Origin: Streptomyces sp. SKN60
GTDB lineage: Bacteria > Actinomycetota > Actinomycetes > Streptomycetales > Streptomycetaceae
DNA length: 64,000 bases
Assembly (NCBI RefSeq): GCF_026236535.1
Contig: NZ_JAHTMW010000013.1
Span: 124,001-188,000 of the forward strand
Reading direction: 5' to 3'
Below the pieces are notes generated by a model. It made no database searches. It saw only the letters and a program-made list of their open reading frames with translations, and was not told the origin of the DNA. How positions within the stretch are numbered: position 1 is the stretch's first letter; every line of letters begins with the position of its first letter. This document shows positions 26,328-33,044 of this stretch, one piece after another. Made by a program: the position numbers and the translations under genes.

Positions 26328-26495
26328 ATGGCGGACAACCTCAAGCCGGCCGACGCGCACGCGACGGGCACCGAGGAGGTCACCACGCTGGACGCCCACG
26401 CGACCAGCGAGCCGATCAAGCCGCTCGACGCGCACGCGACCAGCGAGCCGATCACCACCCTGGACGCGCACGCCACCAGCGAGCCGATCAACTGA
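26328..26495 (+). CDS. afsS: AfsS-like small regulator with 12-residue repeats
   Basis: A 55-residue acidic peptide made almost wholly of repeats: DAHATGTEEVTTL once, then DAHATSEPIKPL, DAHATSEPITTL and DAHATSEPIN. The D-x-H-A core occurs four times and the DNA repeat is 36 bp. It has no signal peptide. Small size, D-H-containing repeats and position right after afsR identify it as AfsS, the sigma-like or co-regulatory peptide that mediates AfsR control of antibiotic production in S. coelicolor; its biochemical role is still unclear. ATG 26328 is preceded by AGGAG about 10 bases upstream. A short GAAGC/GCTTC hairpin follows the stop. Confidence 0.82.
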   Translation: MADNLKPADAHATGTEEVTTLDAHATSEPIKPLDAHATSEPITTLDAHATSEPIN

Positions 26496-26902
26496 CACGG
26501 AAGCTGGGGCTTCACTCGCGGGGGACGGTTCCGGCGGCGCCATCGGGGGAGTCGCCGGGGCCGGGCGGGGACGTACGGAGCGCGGGCTCGGGGGACGCCG
26601 CAGGGGACGAACCTGGGGCTGAGTCCGCGCGGTCCGTACGGACCCGGATGCGGAGGGGTCGGGCGAGCCGCCCGGCCCCTCCGACGCGTTCCGACGCGTT
26701 CCGACGCGTTTCGGCCAGCGACCTGACGGATTCGGCGGGAAAGGCTCGCTCCCGCGTTCGACCTCGGGTGATGATCGGATCCGGCCGGGACGGCAGGCGG
26801 TGGGGACCGCCCGTCGGCGCGGCCGGCACGCCACGCGCGCGCAAGGGGGGAGGGCCCGGGCCGGGAAACCGGTCCGGGCCCTTGGCGTGTCAGCGGGCCC
26901 CG
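26496..26902. other. Intergenic region after afsS
   Basis: About 400 bases between convergent afsS and the CoA-ligase gene. It holds the small GAAGC-TGGG-GCTTC hairpin (26500-26513), three tandem CCGACGCGTT units (26681-26710) and a strong terminator-like stem. Reading frames crossing it are Arg/Pro-rich and repeat-driven, and I see no convincing gene. Confidence 0.6.
26852..26881. terminator. GAAA-capped terminator stem
   Basis: GGGCCCGGGCCGG pairs with CCGGTCCGGGCCC (13 bp, one G-T wobble) across a GAAA tetraloop. It lies 21 bases after the leftward CoA-ligase gene's stop and would also stop transcripts coming from afsS. Confidence 0.75.
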
Positions 26903-28519
26903 TCAGCGTGTGGCCCGGGCCCGCAGCTCGCCCTTCACCACCTTGCCGCTCGCGTTCCGCGGCAGCGCGTCCACGAACTCGACCTCCCTCGGCACCTTGT
27001 AGTTCGCCATCTCGCGGCGCGACCAGGCGATCAGGTCGTCGGCCGTCAGGGTCGAGCCCGGGCGCCGTACCGCATAAGCCTTGCCCACCTCCCCGAGGCG
27101 CCGGTCCGGGATCCCGACCACCGCGACGTCGGCGATGTCGGGGTGGAGCCCGAGGAGTTGCTCGATCTCCGCCGGGTAGGCGTTGAAGCCGCCGACGATG
27201 AACATGTCCTTGATCCGGTCGGTGATCCGCAGGTTGCCCGACTCGTCGAGCACCCCCACGTCGCCGGTGCGCAGCCAGCCGTCCGGGTCGATCGCCGCGG
27301 CCGTCGCCTCCGGGTCCTCGAAGTAGCCGCGCATCACGTGGAAGCCCCGGACCAGGACCTCGCCGGCCGCGGAGAGGCGGACCTCGGTGCCGGGGATCGC
27401 GCGGCCCGAGGTGTGCGCGATGACCTCGGCCGGGTCGCCGCGCCGGCACATCGTGACGATGCCGCTCGCCTCGGAGAGGCCGTACGCCGTGAGGACCGTG
27501 CCCACGCCCAGTTCCGACCGCAGCCGCTCGACGAGCCGCAGCGGCACCACCGCCGCGCCGGTGACGACCAGGCGGAGGCTGGACAGGTCGTGGGCGGTAC
27601 GGGACGGGTGGTCGAGCAGCGACTGGTGGAGGGTCGGCGGGCCGGGAAGGACCGAGATCCGCTCGGCCGCGATGTTGGCGAGCACGGTGTCCACGCTGAA
27701 GACCGGCTGCGGCACCATCACCGCCCCGCGCAGCAGGCAGGCGACGATCCCGGCCTTGTAGCCGAAGGTGTGGAAGAAGGGGTTCACGATCAGATACCGG
27801 TCGCCCGCGCGCAGCCCGGCGAGCTCGCTCCACACCTCGTAGCAGCGCAGGGTCTGCTCGTGGGTGATGACGGCGCCCTTGGGGCGGCCGGTGGTGCCCG
27901 AGGTGTAGATGATGTCGGAGGGGTCCGAGGGGGCGATGGCGTCGGCCCGGGCCCGTACCCGCGCCGGATCCACCCCGGCGCCCGCCGCGAGGAAGGACTT
28001 CCAGGTGGTGTACGCCGGGTCGTCCGGCACCGTGTCGCTGAACACCACCACCCGCCGCAGGTCCGGGAGTTCGGCCCGGGCACGGCGCAGCGAGGCGACG
28101 TAGGAGGTGCCGAGGAAGGTGCCGGTGACGAAGAGCAGCCGGGCCCGGGAGCGGGCGAGGACGTCGGCGGCCTCGGCGCCCTTGAAGCGGGTGTTGAGCG
28201 GGATGAGGACGGCGCCCGCGCTCACCGCGCCGAGCGCGGCGACGATCCAGTCGAGGGTGTTGGGCGCCCAGATCGCGACCCGGTCCCCGGCCCGTACGCC
28301 GGTGGCGAGGCACGCGGCCGCGGCGCGTTCGACCCGGGCGCCGAGTTCGGCGTACGAGACGCGGGTGCGGCCGTCGACGACCGCCTCCCCCGGCCCGTAC
28401 CGCTCGGCCGCCCGGCGCACCAACTCCGGTATCGAGACCGACTCCGGCATCGAGTCCCACTCCGGTATCGAGTCCGCCCGTGGTACCGGGTCCGCCTCCG
28501 GTATCGAGCCGTGCTCCAT
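26903..28519 (-). CDS. Acyl-CoA synthetase (FadD3-like)
   Basis: A 538-residue AMP-forming acyl/aryl-CoA ligase that activates a carboxylic acid for degradation. Core motifs: YTSGTTGRPKGAV (P-loop), VTGAAVVPLRLVERLRSELG, YGLSEASG, GWLRTGDVG and the C-terminal lysine in NASGKVVKG. Overall it resembles FadD3, which ligates CoA to a steroid-ring remnant, but that substrate is not proven here. The first 35 residues (SIPE, SMPE, SIPE) come from an 18-bp tandem repeat; a start at 28450 with GGAG upstream would skip most of it. Operator O7 lies 20 bases upstream. It diverges from the thiolase operon. Confidence 0.88.
   Translation of the reverse strand: MEHGSIPEADPVPRADSIPEWDSMPESVSIPELVRRAAERYGPGEAVVDGRTRVSYAELGARVERAAAACLATGVRAGDRVAIWAPNTLDWIVAALGAVSAGAVLIPLNTRFKGAEAADVLARSRARLLFVTGTFLGTSYVASLRRARAELPDLRRVVVFSDTVPDDPAYTTWKSFLAAGAGVDPARVRARADAIAPSDPSDIIYTSGTTGRPKGAVITHEQTLRCYEVWSELAGLRAGDRYLIVNPFFHTFGYKAGIVACLLRGAVMVPQPVFSVDTVLANIAAERISVLPGPPTLHQSLLDHPSRTAHDLSSLRLVVTGAAVVPLRLVERLRSELGVGTVLTAYGLSEASGIVTMCRRGDPAEVIAHTSGRAIPGTEVRLSAAGEVLVRGFHVMRGYFEDPEATAAAIDPDGWLRTGDVGVLDESGNLRITDRIKDMFIVGGFNAYPAEIEQLLGLHPDIADVAVVGIPDRRLGEVGKAYAVRRPGSTLTADDLIAWSRREMANYKVPREVEFVDALPRNASGKVVKGELRARATR
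28425..28510. repeat. Degenerate 18-bp repeat in ligase N-terminus
   Basis: Four to five degraded copies of a CTCCGGTATCGAG-type unit encode the SIPE/SMPE repeats at the start of the CoA ligase. Confidence 0.65.
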
Positions 28520-28538
28520 CCTGACCCCACCTCCCGTA

Positions 28539-28555
28539 GCTGACTATCCGTCAGA
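28539..28555. promoter_or_regulatory. Catabolic-regulon operator O7
   Basis: GCTGACTATCCGTCAGA: one mismatch between the arms, 20 bases from the CoA-ligase start in the divergent promoter. Confidence 0.66.
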
Positions 28556-28565
28556 TTAGCTGTAG

Positions 28566-28582
28566 CCTGACGCGCTGTCAGC
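28566..28582. promoter_or_regulatory. Catabolic-regulon operator O8
   Basis: CCTGACGCGCTGTCAGC: one mismatch between arms, 27 bp from O7, upstream of the thiolase operon. Confidence 0.64.
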
Positions 28583-28616
28583 CATCGGATCAGCGTGGAA
28601 GACCGTGGGGGTTGCC

Positions 28617-29759
28617 GTGCTCAAGGACCGCACAGCCATCGTCGGGATCGGCCAGACACCCTTCGCGAAACACCTCCCCGAGTCCGAGAAGGCGCTCGCC
28701 TGCCGGGCGATCCTCGCCGCCCTCGACGACGCCGGGATCGACCCGTCCGAGGTCGACGGCTTCGCCTCGTACACGATGGAGGAGACGGACGAGGTGGAGG
28801 TGGCCAAGGCCGTCGGCGCCGGCGACGTCACCTTCTTCTCCAAGGTCGGCTACGGCGGCGGCGGTTCCTGCGCCACCGTCGCCCACCTCGCCGCCGCCGT
28901 CGCCACCGGCCAGGCCTCCGTCGGCGTCGCCTGGCGGTCCAGGAAGCGCGGCTCCGGCCCCCGCCCCTGGAAGAACACCGCCGTCCAGCTGCCCACCCCC
29001 GGCCAGTGGACCCGGCCCTTCGGGCTGCTCCGCCCCGCCGACGAGATCGGCATGCTCGCCCGCCGCTACATGCACGAGTACGGCGCCACCCGCGACCACC
29101 TCTTCAACGTCGCCCTCGCCTGCCGCAACCGGGCCAACCAGAACCCGGCCGCGATCATGTACGAGCGCCCGCTGACCCGCGAGATGTACATGACCTCCCG
29201 CTGGATCAGCGAACCCCTCTGCCTCTTCGACAACTGCCTGGAGACCGACGGCGCCCTCGCCTGCGTCGTCGTCTCCGCCGAACGCGCCCGCGACTGCCGG
29301 CAGAAGCCCGTCTACGTCCACTCCGCCGCCCAGGGCCTGCCCGCCCAGCACCACGGCATGGTCAACTACTGGAACGACGACCCGCTTACCGGCCCCGCCT
29401 GGACCGCCGCCCGGCACCTGTGGAAGACCGCCGACTTCGGCCCCGAGGACGTCGACGTCGCCCAGATCTACGACGCCTTCACCCCGCTCGTCCCGCTCTC
29501 CCTGGAGGGCTACGGCTTCTGCGGCAGGGGGGAGGGGGCGGCCTTCACCGAGGGCGGCGCCCTGGAGATCGGCGGCCGGCTGCCCCTCAACACCGGCGGC
29601 GGCGGGCTCTCCGAGGCGTATGTCCACGGCTTCAACCTCATCACCGAGGGCGTGAAGCAGCTCCGCGGCGTCTCCACCGCCCAGGTCCCGGACGCCGCCA
29701 CCTGCCTCGTCACCGCCGGCGAGGGCGTCCCCACATCGGCCGTTCTGCTGAGGAGTTGA
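28617..29759 (+). CDS. Thiolase-family protein (lipid-transfer/aldolase type)
   Basis: A 380-residue thiolase-fold enzyme of the SCPx/lipid-transfer branch. IVGIGQTPFAKH starts the fold, GGGGSCATVAHLAAA near residue 87 holds a cysteine at the usual nucleophile position, and IYDAFTPLVPLSLEGYGFCGRGEGAAF near 290 is the C-terminal signature. It should cleave a beta-keto- or beta-hydroxyacyl-CoA. The next gene encodes a zinc-ribbon OB-fold (DUF35) protein, the partner of Ltp-type aldolases and thiolases. GTG 28617 is chosen for its GGGGG five bases upstream; a GTG at 28605 is also possible. First gene of a three-gene operon under O7/O8. Confidence 0.88.
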   Translation: MLKDRTAIVGIGQTPFAKHLPESEKALACRAILAALDDAGIDPSEVDGFASYTMEETDEVEVAKAVGAGDVTFFSKVGYGGGGSCATVAHLAAAVATGQASVGVAWRSRKRGSGPRPWKNTAVQLPTPGQWTRPFGLLRPADEIGMLARRYMHEYGATRDHLFNVALACRNRANQNPAAIMYERPLTREMYMTSRWISEPLCLFDNCLETDGALACVVVSAERARDCRQKPVYVHSAAQGLPAQHHGMVNYWNDDPLTGPAWTAARHLWKTADFGPEDVDVAQIYDAFTPLVPLSLEGYGFCGRGEGAAFTEGGALEIGGRLPLNTGGGGLSEAYVHGFNLITEGVKQLRGVSTAQVPDAATCLVTAGEGVPTSAVLLRS

Positions 29760-29760
29760 G

Positions 29761-30186
29761 ATGCTGACCCCCGTCATCGACGAAGACGGCGCCCCCTTCT
29801 GGGAGTTCGCCGCCCGGCGCGAGCTGCGCGTTCAGGGCTGCGCGGACTGCGGCGAACTGCGCTTCCCGCCCCGCCCCTGCTGCCCGCACTGCCGGTCCTT
29901 CGACAGCGAGTGGCGGCTGATGTCCGGCCGCGGCCGGATCTGGTCGTACGTCCTCCCCCACCCACCGCTGCTCCCCGACTACGCCGCCCAGGCCCCGTAC
30001 AACGCGGTCCTCGTCGAACTCGCCGACGCCCCGCGCATCCGCCTCGCCGGCAATGTCGTCGCCGCCCCCGACGCGCCCCTGAACTCGGTCGACCCGGCCC
30101 GGCTGCGGATCGGCGCCGCCGTGCGCGTCGCCTTCACCGAGGTCGACGGCGTGACCGTGCCCCGCTGGCTCCTGGAGCGCGGATGA
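29761..30186 (+). CDS. Zn-ribbon OB-fold (DUF35) acyl-CoA-associated protein
   Basis: A 141-residue two-domain protein. An N-terminal helix (FWEFAARRELRVQGC) leads into a rubredoxin-like zinc ribbon with CADCG and CCPHC cysteine pairs (about residues 28-47), followed by an OB-fold (GRGRIWSYVLPHPPLLPDY onward). DUF35 proteins bind acyl-CoA and form complexes with thiolase-like enzymes; in steroid side-chain loss ChsH2's DUF35 domain is needed for Ltp2 aldolase activity. It starts one base after the thiolase stop (TGAGATG), fitting a stoichiometric partner, and overlaps the hydratase gene by ATGA. Confidence 0.9.
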   Translation: MLTPVIDEDGAPFWEFAARRELRVQGCADCGELRFPPRPCCPHCRSFDSEWRLMSGRGRIWSYVLPHPPLLPDYAAQAPYNAVLVELADAPRIRLAGNVVAAPDAPLNSVDPARLRIGAAVRVAFTEVDGVTVPRWLLERG

Positions 30187-30227
30187 GCACCTCCGGCATG
30201 AGCACCTCTGGCATGAGCACCTCCGGC
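30183..30227 (+). repeat. 15-bp tandem repeat x3 with start codons
   Basis: ATGAGCACCTCCGGC occurs three times (one silent C to T change), encoding MSTSG three times at the hydratase N-terminus and placing three in-frame ATGs in a row. Confidence 0.85.
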
Positions 30228-31016
30228 GTCCAGGTCGAGCGGGACAAGGAGACCGGGGTCGCCGTCGTCACCCTCGACCGGCCCGAGAAGCACAACGCCG
30301 TCACCCTGGAGATGGCCGGGCGGCTCGGCGAGATCTGGCGCGGCTTCCGTTACGAGGACGAGGTCCGCGCGATCGTCGTCACCGGGGCCGGCGGGCGGGC
30401 CTTCTGCACCGGCATCGACCGCGCCGACGCCGGCCGGGTGCCGCAGCCCTCGTCCCCGTACACGATCGACGATCCGCTGATCTCCATCGGCCCCAAGGCC
30501 AACGACCTGTGGAAACCGGTGATCGCCGCCGTCGAGGGCATGGCCTGCGGCGGCGCCTTCTATCTGCTCGGCGAGGCCGAGTTCCTGATCGCGGGCGAGG
30601 GAGCCGAGTTCTTCGACCCGCACGTCACCTACGGGATGGTCAGCGCCTTCGAGACCATCCACATGGCGCAGCGGATGCCGTTCGGCGAGGTCGCCCGGAT
30701 GGCCCTGATGGGCGGCGCCGAACGCATCTCGGCCCGGCGGGCGTACGAGACCGGGCTCGTCAGCGAGCTGACGGCGCGCGGCGGGGCGCTGGCCGCGGCC
30801 GTGCGCGCCGCCGAGGTGATCGCCGGCGCGCCGACGGAGGCCGTGCAGGGCACCGTACGGGCCCTGTGGACGACCAAGGGGCCCGCCAGGTCCCAGGCCC
30901 TCGCCCAGGCCCCGCACCTGGTGACGCTCGGCAACCTGCCGGCGGAGCGGCAGGCCGAGCTGTTCACCGGGCGGGGCCGGGGCGGGGGTGGGGCCGGGGG
31001 CTTCCGGGTGCGCTGA
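30183..31016 (+). CDS. Enoyl-CoA hydratase/isomerase family protein
   Basis: A 277-residue crotonase-fold protein: VAVVTLDRPEKHNAVT, the oxyanion-hole segment GAGGRAFCTGIDRADAG near residue 65-80, and AAVEGMACGGAFYLLGEAEF near 115-135. The catalytic glutamates of classic hydratases are not obvious, so hydration, isomerisation or ring opening are all possible. It begins with three tandem MSTSG units from a 15-bp repeat, giving three equivalent ATGs; the first overlaps the OB-fold stop. Glycine/arginine-rich tail. Third gene of the thiolase/OB-fold operon. Confidence 0.88.
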   Translation: MSTSGMSTSGMSTSGVQVERDKETGVAVVTLDRPEKHNAVTLEMAGRLGEIWRGFRYEDEVRAIVVTGAGGRAFCTGIDRADAGRVPQPSSPYTIDDPLISIGPKANDLWKPVIAAVEGMACGGAFYLLGEAEFLIAGEGAEFFDPHVTYGMVSAFETIHMAQRMPFGEVARMALMGGAERISARRAYETGLVSELTARGGALAAAVRAAEVIAGAPTEAVQGTVRALWTTKGPARSQALAQAPHLVTLGNLPAERQAELFTGRGRGGGGAGGFRVR

Positions 31017-31034
31017 GGGCGCACCCAAGCGTCA

Positions 31035-31082
31035 GGCGTCCGGCGTCCGGCGTCCGGCGTCCGGCGTCCGGCGTCCGGCGTC
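31035..31082. repeat. 7-bp tandem repeat x7
   Basis: Seven copies of GGCGTCC lie between the hydratase stop and the stop of the leftward secreted protein. The frame they create is not used by a gene. Confidence 0.85.
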
Positions 31083-31587
31083 AGCCGATGGTGCGGTTGG
31101 CGAAGGCGACCTCGCAGCGGGTGTACTCGGAGCCGTCGCCCTTGCCGGTGTACGGGGTGCTCGCCTCGGTCGACTTCGAGGCGCCGCCCTCCACCCGCAG
31201 GTCGCTGACCTGCGCGATCGCGAGGTCGACGGTCTTGCCGGCGGCACCCTTGAACTGCAGGGTGGCGTCGTACAGGTACGCCGAGGAGTCGCTGTTGGTG
31301 AAGGTCAGCTTGGCGACCAGCTGCTTGCCGTCCGAGCTGAGCGCGCACTCGTCGATCTTGATGTCGCGCATGGCGCGGTCCCTCGACGAGCCGCCGACGC
31401 CGCTGACGCTGCCCGAGGAGCCGCTGGTGCTGCTGCCGTCGGAGCCGCTGCTGGAGTGGCTGGAGCTGCCGCCGGAGCCGTGGCTGCTGCCGCCGCCGCA
31501 GCTGGCGCCGTGGGAGCCGCGGGCGCCCGTGAGGGCGAAGACGGCGAGACCGAAGACGGCGATGGCACGGACATGACGAAGCTTCAC
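31081..31587 (-). CDS. Secreted Ser/Gly-rich protein A
   Basis: A 168-residue exported protein. The signal peptide (MKLRHVRAIAVFGLAVFALTG) is followed by a Ser/Gly linker of about 45 residues with one cysteine, then a compact C-terminal beta domain (about 75-168: DIKIDECALSSDGKQLVAKLTFTNSDSSAYLYDATLQFKG) with two cysteines that could form a disulfide. No lipobox is seen. The architecture is shared with the neighbouring leftward gene, so the two are probably paralogues. The C-terminal fold resembles extracellular immunoglobulin-like/FxLYD-type domains, which is a guess. Function unknown. Confidence 0.78.
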   Translation of the reverse strand: MKLRHVRAIAVFGLAVFALTGARGSHGASCGGGSSHGSGGSSSHSSSGSDGSSTSGSSGSVSGVGGSSRDRAMRDIKIDECALSSDGKQLVAKLTFTNSDSSAYLYDATLQFKGAAGKTVDLAIAQVSDLRVEGGASKSTEASTPYTGKGDGSEYTRCEVAFANRTIG

Positions 31588-31679
31588 GCTTCAACCCCCG
31601 TTGAGTGTGTGGTGTGTGCAAGTGCACAGGCAGAGTGAAGGTGCCCGTCGGCGAAGTTCATTGACAGGCGCACGACACC

Positions 31680-32249
31680 CTACTGGACGCTGACGCCCTC
31701 GATTTCACACCGCTTGACCTGACCGACGTTCTTCGGGTTCCGCATCGCAACATCGACGGTCCTGGCGGCGTCGCCGTCGACCGAGACCACGGTCTCGGCC
31801 CGGTCCACCGCCGTGCCGGCCGGCCCCTCGAACTCCACGACCACCTTGAACGTCCGCGCGTACGAGGTGTGCGAGACGACCTTCACCGTCGCGGTGGTGT
31901 CGGCCTTCCGGGCCGGCCTGCCCTTGCTCTTCTTCCGCGCGGGCTCGACGCAGTCGACGACGAACGCCTCGACGTCCGCCGTCGGCGACGAGGTCACGGT
32001 CGGATCCGGCGTGTACGTGGCGTCGTTCGACCCCGAGCCGCCGCCCGAACCGGCGTCGTCATCGTCGTCGTAGTCGTGGTTGCTCTTCTTGGAGCTGGAG
32101 CAGCCGCCGCCACCGCCACCGCTGCTGCTGCGGCTCTTCCCGCTCTTGCTCTTGCCACCGCCGTGGCCGCCGGTGCTCGTCTGGAAGCCGGTCAGCGCGA
32201 GCACCACCACCGTGAGCGTCGCCGCGAGCTTCAGCCTGGTGCGGATCAT
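31680..32249 (-). CDS. Secreted Ser/Gly-rich protein B
   Basis: A 189-residue exported protein built like its neighbour: signal peptide (MIRTRLKLAATLTVVVLALTG), a low-complexity linker with GGGGGG, KSKSGKS and five consecutive aspartates, then a C-terminal domain (VEAFVVDCVEPARKK, ATVKVVSHTSYARTFKVVVEFEG, ending VKRCEIEGVSVQ) with two cysteines. ATG 32249 gives a normal signal peptide with a purine-rich SD. The separate gap suggests its own promoter, but order and orientation allow read-through into protein A. Function unknown. Confidence 0.78.
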   Translation of the reverse strand: MIRTRLKLAATLTVVVLALTGFQTSTGGHGGGKSKSGKSRSSSGGGGGGCSSSKKSNHDYDDDDDAGSGGGSGSNDATYTPDPTVTSSPTADVEAFVVDCVEPARKKSKGRPARKADTTATVKVVSHTSYARTFKVVVEFEGPAGTAVDRAETVVSVDGDAARTVDVAMRNPKNVGQVKRCEIEGVSVQ

Positions 32250-32400
32250 CGCCGCGCCCCCTGTCCGTCTCCCCATGGATTCGTCGTGCGCGCGTCACCC
32301 TAGCGCCGCACCGCCGCACCGGGCGCCCGGCGCCGCATGGCGGGGCCCAGGCACCCGGCGTAGCGTCGACAGCGAGAGCCGGACCAAGGGAGGCCGATCG

Positions 32401-32994
32401 GTGATCCGCAACATCATCGGCTCCGTCCTGGCCCTCGCCGGAGCGACGGCCGCCGTCTGGAGCCCCTTCCGTGCCTGGTACGACGGCCGTCACGGGCGCG
32501 ACTACCCGATCGAGGACCTCTTCGCCGGCATCACCGACGCCAAGGCCGAGGTCATCGGCTCGATCCTGCTGCCCTTCGCCTTCGCCGCCGTGCTCACCCT
32601 CGCCGGGGTCGTCTTCCGCCTCCGCTGGCTGGTCGCCCTCGCCGGCTTCGTCGTGCTCGGTTTCACCATCCTGTGGATGGTCCGGGTCGGCCAGGCCCAG
32701 GGCGGACTCACCGTCGGCTCCGACGGGCGCGGCCTCGGCGACGGCGTCGCGAACGCGCTCGGCGGCGGCTTCCTGCTGCTTCTCGGCGCGGTCGTCATGT
32801 CGGGGCGCCCGAAACCGCACGCCACCCGGGTCGACCAGCCTCACGTACCCACGCACCCGACCCTCGACGGCCCGCCGACCCAGACGTACGACACCCCGCC
32901 TCCGCCGCCGGAGCAGGCCCCGGAGCCCTCCTCCGACGTGCCGTGGGACCCGGGGCGCGACGAGACACCGCCGCCCCCGGAGCACCGGGCCTAG
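32401..32994 (+). CDS. Membrane protein with proline-rich tail
   Basis: A 197-residue protein with four likely membrane helices: VIRNIIGSVLALAGATAAVW, a pair around residues 52-95 (ILLPFAFAAVLTLAGVVF; LVALAGFVVLGFTILWM) and ALGGGFLLLLGAVVMSG near 120-136. A Pro/Thr-rich cytoplasmic tail follows. It starts at GTG with GGGAGG upstream. I do not recognise the family. The stop codon lies inside the left arm of a strong terminator shared with the convergent afsK gene. Confidence 0.8.
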   Translation: MIRNIIGSVLALAGATAAVWSPFRAWYDGRHGRDYPIEDLFAGITDAKAEVIGSILLPFAFAAVLTLAGVVFRLRWLVALAGFVVLGFTILWMVRVGQAQGGLTVGSDGRGLGDGVANALGGGFLLLLGAVVMSGRPKPHATRVDQPHVPTHPTLDGPPTQTYDTPPPPPEQAPEPSSDVPWDPGRDETPPPPEHRA

Positions 32995-33033
32995 GGCCTG
33001 TCCGACCCTGATCCACCGGACAGGCCCTAGGCC
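32988..33033. terminator. 17-bp perfect bidirectional terminator
   Basis: GGCCTAGGGCCTGTCCG and its exact complement CGGACAGGCCCTAGGCC are separated by 12 nt. The left arm contains the TAG stop of the membrane-protein gene and the right arm ends 12 bases from the afsK stop. Confidence 0.9.
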
Positions 33034-33044
33034 TTCCGTACGGG

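Noticed and set aside
26512..26844. A 110-codon leftward frame after afsS
   Set aside because: Arg/Pro/Ser-rich, crosses the CCGACGCGTT repeats, has no recognisable motif or ribosome site and ends near a terminator; treated as noise.
31035..31082. Apparent DAGRRTP peptide repeats
   Set aside because: They come from reading the 7-bp DNA repeat in unused frames between two genes.
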